A DNA stretch of 64,000 nt from Hexactinellida sp. DTS-2022 (lineage: Eukaryota; Porifera; Hexactinellida), in NCBI GenBank assembly GCA_028753945.1, contig JAPNXP010000013.1, positions 1,116,001 to 1,180,000 on the forward strand, given 5' to 3'. Under the pieces are notes generated by a model that ran no database searches, was not told the DNA's origin, and worked only from the letters and a program-made list of their open reading frames with translations. Below are positions 11,651 to 21,811 of the stretch, piece after piece (within the stretch, counting starts at the first letter, position 1; each line of letters begins with the position of its first letter). The position numbers and the translations under genes were made by a program.

Positions 11651-12907
11651 GGGAAAATTCCAAAAATACTCAAGTTTTTTAAAAATTTCCAAATATACTC
11701 AACAATACTCAACTAATTTGTAAATATAATCAAGTTTTTCCAAATATACTCAAGTTTTACCGGATTATTCCAAATATACTCAAGTTTTATTGGATTATTC
11801 CAAATATACTCAAGTTTTATTGGATTATTCCAAATATACTCAAGTTTTATTGGATTATTGAAACTAGTATGGAGATCCCAACCACAAAAAATATTTATTA
11901 GTAAAATCTGCTCGTCTGCTCTACGCGCGTCCTTACAACTTGTACTCGGGCCTACGGCCCTCGCTTGTATTTAAAGCATCTCCTTTTCAAATTAAATGTC
12001 GTTCTTGATGGTTGGCCGCTAGCTGTCTATTTATATCCGTTCATCCTAGCTACAGGTTTCTATAAGGACAGATTAAATAATTTGGATATTTATGCAAATT
12101 TGAACAGATAATTTTCTAGATATATGAGCTTGTCCATGTATAATAATATACCAATTCCAAATATATAATTAAATATCACTAAGAAACTGTACCAGTGGAC
12201 CCCTAACTTTGGGACGTGGAGAAGTTATTGTATTGATTGATAATAATTTGATAACAAATAACACAATGGAATGTTATAAATGTATGGCTAGACAGACAGA
12301 ACACAAATAACTGATTAAATGCCTGAACTTCCTCTCGATCAATTAGATTACTTTCTCAGTATTCCATAATGCATACTTAACATTTGACAGACACTAAAGC
12401 ATTCGATTATACTAATTGAAATGCTAGCTGCTAATCCATACTGGAACACCCCTCGAATTTAATTGGCTAAAGGTTTTGACACCTTTTGTGATGGAAGATT
12501 TGAATATCTTTTTAGATATTGAACTTATTTGTACATACAATACTAGTATTCCCCACCCCACTGCCAAATTTTAGGTCTGTAGCTTTTACCAGTTCCTCAA
12601 TCAATTCTGAACAAACACACAAACAAACAAACACAAAAACATTGTGATTTAATATATAAGATAGACTAAATATAGCCTTTCTAAACTTGAGTAGATCTGT
12701 GAATTTACTGAAAAGTTGAGTAGATTTGGAATTTATTGAAAAAACTTGAGCAGAATTGGAATTATTCTGAAAAACTTGAGTAGATTTGGAATTATTTTGA
12801 AAAACTTGAGTAGATTCGGAAAGATCTAGTTTTATATTTGAGTATCAGTAAAAAGTTGAGTATATTTGGAATTTTTTAAAAAACTTGAGTATTTTTGGAA
12901 TTTTCCC
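11651..12907. mobile_element. Mutator-like non-autonomous element, copy 1
   Basis: 1257 bases with inverted ends GGGAAAATTCCAAAAATACT and complement. Exact 10-base TSD ATTTAAGTTC at 11641-11650 and 12908-12917. Sub-terminal arrays of AAACTTGAGTATATTTGGAA-type units (about 30-base period at 11762-11866) lie inside both ends. TSDs of 9-11 bases are typical of Mutator/MULE elements. No transposase is encoded. The second copy, inverted, is at 46812-48100. Confidence 0.85.
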
Positions 12908-12917
12908 ATTTAAGTTC

Positions 12918-13548
12918 ATTATGCAGAATCAACATCGACAGTATTAAAGATTTTAATAGTGTTGAATACTTTATTTATTTATAAAAACTTTCATTTCGAT
13001 CAATTACAACTTTACTATTATTTTTGAGTGGCACTATTTCTTTATTAATTGAGGCTGAAACAACTCAGAGTCTAACCCATCAACGAATCTTTCGAGATCG
13101 ATGAAGTTGTTTGTATGATTGTTATAATATACAATTGATACTATTTATACTAGCCAAATGTGTTTGAAATGTCGTATTCATATCATCATAATTGCACCAA
13201 TTTCGCAATTGTGTTGGGTCAGATCAATTTCGCAATTGTAACTTTATAGTGTACACAATTAATGAAATTATTTAGATGTTTTAATTCGATTTATATTTGG
13301 TAAGAAAAGTGACATTAATTTATATTGAAAGTACATTATTAGTTTAATTAATTATGATCATGACTAAAGTTAAACAGTAGATATGCAGACTTCAAATAGA
13401 AAGGAAAATTTATTATCAGTATTTAGGAATTCTTTTGGAATTAGGACTATAAACTTCAAAAAATATATGTATTGATTTATCAACTTAAGGTACTTCTTAA
13501 CTAGACTTAGAAAATTGCATGAAAACTAAGTAAAACTAAGTAATTGCC
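12918..13548. other. Intergenic, no gene seen
   Basis: AT-rich spacer between the Mutator-like element and the palindrome. No feature recognised. Confidence 0.35.
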
Positions 13549-13552
13549 AGCT

Positions 13553-14806
13553 GGGGCCTTATTCACTAAACTACTTAAACTTAAACTTAAACTTATACTT
13601 ATACTTCAACTAAGCAAATTACTTAGTTTTTATTAAGTATAAGTATAATTCTTAAACTTAACTTTATACTTAGTTTTTACTTAGTATATATGCAAAAACT
13701 AAGTACAATAACTTAGCTTTTTATTTAGTTTGCCATAAAATAAGTTTTATTCTGAAAATTGGTTGAACTTTTGTTATGCTTATCAATATTGTAGTATTTA
13801 AGATTCAAACTTGATGCATTTACACAAATATCTTTCTAAATATCTTCGATAAGTTAATAATTTAATGAATATGTAGACTTAAGTGTCCTCCGATTTTGAC
13901 TTAAAATCTTAAGTAAATTTGGACAAAAAAATAAGTATTATACTTAGTTTTAGACAAAACTAAGTATTTAACTAAGTATTGTACAAAAACTAAGTATTTT
14001 TACTTAGTTTTGCTTTGTGAATACCGACTTAGTTTTTTGCTAAGTATAAGGAATAATACTTAGTTTTTACCAAGGTTTTGGCTATATACTTAGTTTTGAC
14101 TTAGTTTAAGTATAAGTATAAGTTTAAGTAGTTTAGTGAATAAGGCCCCTGCAGGTAATTACATACTTAGTTTAAGTTAAGTTTAAGTAGTTTAGTGAAT
14201 AAGGCCCCAGGGGCCTTATTCACTAAACTACTTAAACTTATACTTATACTTAAACTAAGTCAAAACTAAGTATATAGCCAAAACCTTGGTAAAAACTAAG
14301 TATTATTCCTTATACTTAGCAAAAAACTAAGTCGGTATTCACAAAGCAAAACTAAGTAAAAATACTTAGTTTTTGTACAATACTTAGTTAAATACTTAGT
14401 TTTGTCTAAAACTAAGTATAATACTTATTTTTTTGTCCAAATTTACTTAAGATTTTAAGTCAAAATCGGAGGACACTTAAGTCTACATATTCATTAAATT
14501 ATTAACTTATCGAAGATATTTAGAAAGATATTTGTGTAAATGCATCAAGTTTGAATCTTAAATACTACAATATTGATAAGCATAACAAAAGTTCAACCAA
14601 TTTTCAGAATAAAACTTATTTTATGGCAAACTAAATAAAAAGCTAAGTTATTGTACTTAGTTTTTGCATATATACTAAGTAAAAACTAAGTATAAAGTTA
14701 AGTTTAAGAATTATACTTATACTTAATAAAAACTAAGTAATTTGCTTAGTTGAAGTATAAGTATAAGTTTAAGTTTAAGTTTAAGTAGTTTAGTGAATAA
14801 GGCCCC
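13553..14806. repeat. 1.25-kb palindrome of two head-to-head MITE copies
   Basis: Left copy 13553-14149 and right copy 14210-14806 (about 597 bases each) are almost perfect reverse complements. Each copy has its own inverted ends GGGGCCTTATTCACTAAAC. The 60-base spacer holds the remnant of a third end. Nearly every ACTAAGTA motif and all unique sequence between them match across the arms. No coding sequence. Confidence 0.9.
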
Positions 14807-14874
14807 AGCTGTACTGTTTTGGCTTTTCTTAGGCATGATTATGTTCCTTGCATCAATTTAGTATTTCTATGGGG

Positions 14875-14935
14875 ATCGATGCATCTGTCAGACAAATGCA
14901 TTTGTCAGATATGTGCATTTGTCAGACATAAGTGT
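14875..14935. repeat. Short tandem repeat of TGCATTTGTCAGAC units
   Basis: About four imperfect units of 17-20 bases sharing TGCAT.TGTCAGA. No gene association. Confidence 0.6.
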
Positions 14936-15479
14936 TCATTTGGAGACAGTATATTTCTTATTATTTATTAAAAATTTAATTGCTTAATATAAATATGGAA
15001 AGGCTAATAGGAAAATGGAAAATGAGAAAATACAGTACATTAGTAAAGTGAAAAAGAACAAAAATATAAGAGCAAAGAATATGTAAAGGTAGACCTAACT
15101 AAACTAATACTTGAGTTAATATATTTTAAATCTATCTTGAATTATACTACGGCATACTGGACAAGGTAGACTTGAATCTTAAGAACTTGATCGCAGCGAG
15201 AGCATATTCTAGCATGCGAGCATGGGCGAAAACATATCGTATTCTCTCTAGGTAATAGACATACACAACAGTGACAACACACTTCTGTACTTAAAACCTG
15301 TTCTTAGTCTTCAGAATCATCATTGTCGAATGATTCATTTCATCAAATTCATTATCCTTAATTTGTTTAGAGTCAATAGTTATGTGAAGAGCAGTTATGA
15401 AATCAATTGGGGTATAAATTCCACTTAAGAGTTAAGAGTTTGTCTTTACTTGATTTCAGAAGGTGATTCTTTATTAGTT

Positions 15480-16205
15480 GATCTTTCTTCTGAATCCTCG
15501 AAATATCCAAACCGTTTTATCGATTATGACATTGTTTAGAGTTTTACAGAAGTTCCAAATATTTGGGTGATTGCTTTTAAAAATATAGCTAATCTTAGCA
15601 TGGTAGCTTTCCGCACCATTATTTGTTGTGACATTACAAGCGAAAATTTATAACTGCAGAGGACCAATTTATTTTTAACCATTGTTTCTTATAGTAAAGT
15701 ATAAATAAGCCAATGTTTTCTTTAATCGTCAAGGATTCAAATTCGGAAGTGATGTCATCGAAGGTTGAACCTTCCATCAAAATATATATTTGTTTCAGCA
15801 CTTAAATATTCAAGAATGTTATTTGATTAAATATTACTGAGCAATTTTCGCCAACAACAACTGTTCCTTTGTAAAATTGACCAAAATTGGGGCAAACCTC
15901 AATAATTGTAGAAAATTCAAGAGCAGACTTTGGGATCCTAGGTTGGGTCTCACGGCGTGATTGATACATTATAGATTCGCAATTTTTAAAAGATATATCA
16001 TTTGCAGAAGTTTATATCTCGTTGTTTCATCAAATAATTGTCTTAATGAAGTAGTAGATTTTTTTGCTGCTGTCTTACATTTTGCTCTTAACTTGAACCT
16101 TTCCGTACAATAATCTTCCACATCATGATTGCAGCTACTGTTTTAGCTGATTTATTTAATTTAACTGTACTTTTGCATCCTTCTCGAAATAGAACTCATT
16201 CCATC
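15480..16205 (-). pseudogene. FLYWCH/MULE transposase remnant
   Basis: Reading the minus strand from about 16200: a FLYWCH-like tail (FREGCKSTVKLN, then a HDVEDYC stretch), a linker typical of these proteins (STTSLRQLFDETTR; PRIPKSALEF), the start of the MULE transposase core (EYLSAETNIYFDGRF, matching the family pattern of W-F-x-D-G-T-F) and, near 15600, the downstream motif TNNGAESYHAKISYIFKSN, matching TNN.vE.WH in the family. The pieces are in different frames, contain stops, and the middle of the catalytic core is missing. The 5' part ends where the Gypsy LTR begins. It is clearly dead. A FLYWCH host protein is a weaker alternative. Confidence 0.65.
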
Positions 16206-16207
16206 TG

Positions 16208-16319
16208 TGTTATGAGATTCTGCAAGATAATTATTAGTGAACCATGAATGAGTTAAACGATTAATAGTTAACTACTTAATAGAGATTATCATGATGTGAG
16301 ATTACTTCGTATACTAAAT
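16208..16319 (+). repeat. 5' LTR (112 bases)
   Basis: Starts TGTTATGAGATT and ends GTATACTAAAT. Identical base for base to 20695-20806. Very short for a Gypsy LTR. The end is not the usual CA, so the exact border may be a few bases earlier. Confidence 0.8.
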
Positions 16320-16365
16320 TATATATAACTGATATACTTCACAACAATAAGTATTTAGTCTACTA

Positions 16366-17948
16366 ATGGCTAGTGGTTCTGAAGAAGATGCTAAACTAAG
16401 AGTTTATCTGGGTGGTATACCAATTCCTGCATTACACCAAGATGAATTAATCAGAGACTGGAAACCGCTATTTATGGCTGCAGTGACCCCAGTTATGGAC
16501 AAAGAGGGAGAAGCGAAAATAGTACAGCTGCTACCTTCTTTTATTTGTAGACGTCCGGCGGAGAGACACTTAGTTCGTGAAGTGGTCGAAGAATCTAGTA
16601 AAATAGCCGAAGCTTTTGAAGTATTGATTGCAAACCTCGATCCTCCACAAGATCCCCAGCGTGAAATGATGAAACTGTGTCGTTCAGATTGGCAACCAGG
16701 TCAACAAGTGACGATTTTTATTATCAATTGAAATCTGCTGCTGAAAAAGCCAATGCCCCACTTAACCTAACCTGCATGATACTAGGAAATCAACTCCCTC
16801 AGGCGGTCCGCGGTCCGGTGCAAGCCTGGCTGGATCACCCGGATCATCAAGAGTTATCACATAGGGATGCTCGACCGTTTTTGATCCTTATTAAGAAAGA
16901 ATTGAACGCGAAGGGGATTCCGCTAGACTGGGGAAACAGAAGTTTTACTCAAGACAAGACAGTAAATTTAGTGAATCAAACAGGGTCCATTGGTGAACAG
17001 AAGGAAATGGGGTTGTTATCCGACAAAGAGGATAGTGGTGGTAAATGTCAGAGTAGCTTCGATGAAGAGGATGTAGTCAAGGTGATAAGTAGCCAAACTC
17101 AAGGCAGATTCTCAGGGAATCGAGGTCTTAATTTCAAGAAATCGAATTACATGAATAGAAATAAAGAGGAACCAAGACCGTTCAAAACTCCAAATTGTTG
17201 GATATGCGGTAGAGAGGGACATTTCTCATATACCTGTAGTAAAGGATTTTGTCAAAAGTGTGGTAAGCGTGGTCATAGCGCACAAAACTGTTTCGAAAAG
17301 AAGGTATTAACAGTCAAGCACAGAGAATTAGAGAATAGTGCAGATAGTGTATTTATAAAGGTCAAACTTAACACAGTGGAAACTTTGGTAATGGTAGATT
17401 CCGGGGCACAACCTTCAGTTTTAGATCGTAACTTTGTTGAATCTGCTCAGATCCCTTACTTGGAAAAGTCTGGCTGCGTACAGGGATTAGCCTCTCATTC
17501 GATCGAAGTATGTGGAGAAAGCCAAATTAGAGTGGATCTGGGTAATGGACTGATTGTTTGTCAACGATTTTTAGTAATTAATAGTCCGGAGCAGTCTATC
17601 ATCCTCGGGAGGGACTTCTTGAAGAAATTCGACTTAACTATATTCGACTGGCGTAATCATCGAATTCGCCTAGGTTCTGCCTGGATCCCTACCGAAGCGA
17701 ATTTAAAGGGTGGTCAAGTAATTTCTAGAGCCGTCACTGCTCGCACTTTGTTATCCGTTTCCGATCCTTCCATTGGTGGATGGAATATCGACAAGAGACT
17801 CAAATTAATGGAACAGAAAGCACTTAGCGAATTGCTTGACAGGTATGAGGACGTTTTTGCCTCTAACACTAAATCTCCTTCCCTTACTACAATCGCTGAA
17901 CACCGCATTGAAACTGGAAGCTCCCTCCGGTTAAAGCCAGAGGAGTAA
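16366..17948 (+). CDS. gag-pro: Gypsy gag and protease, frameshifted
   Basis: Starts at the ATG 16366 (MASGSEED). The first frame ends at 16731, but the Gag-like protein continues in the next frame from about 16705, so one base is gained or lost there. Nucleocapsid: two CCHC zinc knuckles, CWICGREGHFSYTC and CQKCGKRGHSAQNC (about 17195-17290). Aspartic protease: VMVDSGAQPSVLD near 17390 with the later flap-side motif ILGRDFL near 17600. The frame ends at 17948, where the polyprotein continues into reverse transcriptase in another frame. Such shifts can be programmed between gag and pol, but there are four single-base breaks in this element, so errors or decay fit better. Confidence 0.8.
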
Positions 17949-20681
17949 GAGTATCACCCCGAGTTGAACAAGAAATAAACTCCCAAATTGACCAAATGCT
18001 GAAAAACAGAATTATTCGTCCGTCGTCCTCTCCGTGGTCTGCGAGAGTAATATTGGTCGAAAAGAAAGATAAATCTCTACGCTTCGCTGTTGATTACCGT
18101 GGATTAAATGACATTACGTACAAGGATGCATATCCGATTCCAGGCACACGGGATATATTGGACAAATTGCACGGGAGTAGCATATTTTCAAAGTTGGATG
18201 GAGCTTCGGCTTATTGGTCAATTCCGATAAAAAAAGAGGATATTCCGAAAACTGCATTTGTTACCCCTCAAGGTCAGTTTGAATTTTTAGTAATGCCCTT
18301 TGGTTTGACGAACGCACCTGCGACATATCAACGAACGATTGATAACGTTCTCAGGAATGCTTGTTCTAGCTTAGCTTATATCGATGATACAATTGTTTAT
18401 TCAGATAGTTTTAAAGATCATTTAACTCAGTTACAAGTAACTTTAGAGTGTTACAGGCGCGCGAATATGCAACTTAGGAAAGACAAGTGCTTATTTGGGT
18501 ATCATGAATTAGAATTCGTGGGACATATTATTTCTCCTAACGGTCATCGTCCAGCTGCTTCTCTTGTCCAAAGAATTGCAGAACATAAAACTCCGTCGTC
18601 CATAAGACAACTGAAATCGTTCTGGGTCTGATAAATTACTATCGTGATTTTATTCAAGATTTCGCTAAAATTGCTTCTCCTCTATACGATCTTACTGGTA
18701 AAGAAGCTCCTTGGGTATGGGATGACAATCAGGAACTCAGTTTTAGAAAATTGTGCCAGGTACTCGTATCCAGCGAGATAATTCTAGCCTTTCCTCAATG
18801 GAATAAGCCAATCTTACTTGAATGCGACGCTTCAAGAGCTGGTGTTGGAGCCGTGATTTCTCAGGCAGATTTTGAAGGAACTCTAAGACCCATTTCTTTC
18901 TTTTCTAGCAGACTTAACAATGCCCAAAGGAACTACAGCGCTTCAGAACTTGAAGCCTGGGCCATAGTGGCAGCGACACGCAAATGGCGTAAATATCTAC
19001 AGGCAGTACCAATAGTTGAAGTGTTAACGGACCACAACACTCTACAATGGATGCGAAAACAATCCGACCCTAGGGGAAAGTTTTCTCGTTGGATTATAGA
19101 ACTAGAGTCATTAAATTATAACGTGCGATATCGCAGAGGAAAGGAGAACAGGGTGGTCGATCACCTTAGTCGTTTTCCTAGCGAAGAAGATCCGATTATT
19201 CAGGATGAGGTCGAATTCCTGGAACGATTTATATACACTATTGATGGAGATTCTTATAGTGGACAGATGAAAATCGCACAACGAGAGGACCCCCTTATTT
19301 CCAATGCACATCGTCAACTTAGCTATAAAGGGTTTGTGTCGGAGGGACGATTAAAGCGCCAGACAAATTTGAGGATAGAGCAAGATTTACTTTATCGCGG
19401 TCACCAAGTAGTGGCTCCTAAATCATTACATCAATCCATTCTCTTGTCTTCCCACAAGAGGGGTCATGCAGGAATATACCGGACCTTTAAGGAGATTAGT
19501 CAGAGATATTTTTGGCTTTCAATGTGGAAAGATGTAAAATGGGTATGCTCTTCGTGTTCGATATGTCTTAAAAACAAACGCTCATATCATCCCAAAGAAC
19601 CCCTGATACCTATCATAAATCCTATCAACCGACCACGAGCTATGGTTGCATATGACTTGGCGATTTTGCCTTGGTCTAGCCAAGGTTTTCGTTATGTGCT
19701 TGTGGCGGTAGACCTCTTCTCCAAGCATCTTGAAGCTTGGCCACTGAAAAATAAAGAAGATTCTTCAGTTATTGATGGGCTGGAACATTGCTGGTTTAAC
19801 CGTCATGGTATTCCGAACATACTATTATCGGATCAGGAACCCACAGTCGACGGCAACAGGGTTAGAGAGATGTGTGCACGGTTGGGTATCGAGAAGCGGC
19901 ATTCTTCAGCCTACCACCCTCAGGGTGATGGACAAGTCGAGAGAACAATACAATCGTTCAAAACAGCCCTCCGATGCTTATTACAAGACCGCGAAATTAC
20001 AAAAACACACTGGCCGAGTCTGCTTCAAGAAGTTACCTTCATTCTAAATTCTCTACCTAATGCTAGCACCAGTTTGAGTCCTCATGAAGTTATGTATGGG
20101 ACTCCCTTACGTATTCAACTGGATAAATGGTTACCCTTTCATGATTCTGGTGATTATATTGAAGTACAAGAGTACGCTGAAAGAACAGCGAAACAGAATG
20201 CACAATTATGGTCAGAAGTGCATACTAAATTAGCTGATTCCCAATCGAAAATGAAGGAGAGATACGACCGTAGATCTAAAGTGAGTACGATTGAAGTGGA
20301 TGACTGGGTTTTGGTAGATGAAAAACCTCGTGGCGATAGTCTATCCCCTTTGTTCGGAGGCCCGTGGAAAGTAGAAAAAAAGATTGGAGTTAATATTCAT
20401 GTGAGGAACATTGAATCTGGTATTACTAAGATAATTCACCTGAACAGGTGTAGAGAGTACCTCAAGAACCAGAAGGAATATTGCATTTAGAAAATGAAAT
20501 AACTCAGAGCAATGAGAATCAAGAATCCGGGGAACACTCCAGTGATGTCGAAATGGATAACGAAGAACTTACGATTCCGGTAGTAAGAAGATCCACACGT
20601 AAGAAGAAAGCCCCTTATTGGTTCTCTGACTACGTCAGTCATGGCACCCCCGTCTCTGGAAATTTACCTGAATCCTTTTGA
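17949..20681 (+). CDS. pol: Gypsy pol (RT, RNase H, integrase), frameshifted
   Basis: Reverse transcriptase starts upstream of 17996 in the same frame. Motifs: DYRGLND, FSKLDGASAYW, MPFGLTNAPATYQ and the YIDD active site near 18380. A shift near 18615-18625 follows. RNase H: ECDASRAGVGAV near 18820, TDHNTL near 19030. Integrase: H2C2 zinc module (HKRGHAG; CSSCSIC) at about 19460-19570, then catalytic Asp in YDLAILPW, Asp in LSDQEP, Glu in DGQVERT (about 19650-19940) and a GPY/F-like GGPWKVEKK near 20360. The frame stops at 20490, but a basic tail (VRRSTRKKK) continues in the next frame to 20681, as in other Gypsy polyproteins. All catalytic residues are intact, so only the frame breaks separate it from an active type. 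Confidence 0.88.
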
Positions 20682-20694
20682 GGGGAAAGTAATA

Positions 20695-20806
20695 TGTTAT
20701 GAGATTCTGCAAGATAATTATTAGTGAACCATGAATGAGTTAAACGATTAATAGTTAACTACTTAATAGAGATTATCATGATGTGAGATTACTTCGTATA
20801 CTAAAT
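20695..20806 (+). repeat. 3' LTR (112 bases)
   Basis: Identical to the 5' LTR at 16208-16319. Follows the purine-rich tract at about 20677-20690. Confidence 0.8.
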
Positions 20807-20839
20807 ACTTCTCTGTACTTGTACTTGTATATTTTAGTT

Positions 20840-21022
20840 AAGCCAAACTGTAATTCCGTCCTATAAATCCTGTGAAATTTTGACCCGATTAAGCGGAGAA
20901 ATCTATTAACCAGTGGCTCTGTCACGAAATATTTGGTTTGTGTTGTTTTTCGTCCGGCTGGTCCAAAAACAACCCAGACCGAATATTTCGTGACAGCTCT
21001 ATTAAGCGGAGTCGACTGTAGT
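20840..21022. mobile_element. Mariner-like end with nested 100-base MITE
   Basis: The outer repeat (TTAAGCGGAGAAATCTATTAACC ... ATTAAGCGGAGTCGACTGTA) is split by an inner inverted repeat starting TGTCACGAAATATT and ending AATATTTCGTGACA (about 20930-20995), flanked by GCTC(T). An uninterrupted outer repeat of the same kind is at about 58735-58790. Confidence 0.65.
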
Positions 21023-21811
21023 TAACATTTGGGCAGGAGATATAGAATTTCCTGAAGATGATCACCTCGAAGCCCGAATTCTCAATTTCGCTTTTTGTTC
21101 ATCTGTTATATCGAAATTTGTATTCTGGTCCAGTGACTCTTTAATAATTCGAATTAGTTATTGAAAATATATAGGTTGTATTCTCCTAAGGATGTTCTTT
21201 CTATATATCAATTAAAATTATTAGGTCGCTAATCAATTCTACGTTTTATTAACGTTTTTTTAGGTAAATCTGCCATCTTCTCCTTATTGTAATTACTCTA
21301 TACATAGCAATCTATATACTAAGGCAATGGCACTCTAGTGAATTACTGGACCATGGATGGCAATTACCATGGGATTATTCTATACAATAACTTGAAATTT
21401 AAAGATGATTTGAGTACTTATGGTGAATTCACCGACTTTATGCCCCTTAGAACTTATTTTTGGAATAACTGCGATAATATAAACTTGATTTTCAGGGATA
21501 TTCACTATATTAATCTAGCGGTAACAATTGTTTGAATTCATCCCTACAGAACGATTAAAATTCGTTTAGATCATATTCATGTTCAAGAAATACAAGTACT
21601 GAATGATTATAGAAGTTATAAACACTTGAGTAGCTGACAAATTTCTACATTCTGCCCAATAAACGTCAGAGTAGTGAGAGTACGAATTTCACTAACCACA
21701 TAATAACCACCCATAATTTTTACACTCAAAATTTTACGATATTCAATAATGATTTTAATTGCATTGTTACTTGCTAAATTCATAATTTTCACTGCGTATT
21801 CAAATTTCAAC

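Larger units (their letters stand above)
16208..20806 (+). mobile_element. Ty3/Gypsy LTR retrotransposon
   Basis: Complete element of about 4.6 kb with two identical 112-base direct repeats at its ends and gag, protease, reverse transcriptase, RNase H and integrase in the Gypsy order between them. A purine-rich tract (TTTTGAGGGGAAAG, about 20677-20690) precedes the right LTR. No target-site duplication could be identified. It lies directly beside the 5' edge of the broken FLYWCH/MULE remnant. Confidence 0.9.

Noticed and set aside
11762-11866. Regular 30-base repeats resembling a CRISPR array
   Set aside because: No unique spacers between repeats. Units are contiguous and belong to the sub-terminal array of a Mutator-like element in a eukaryotic genome.
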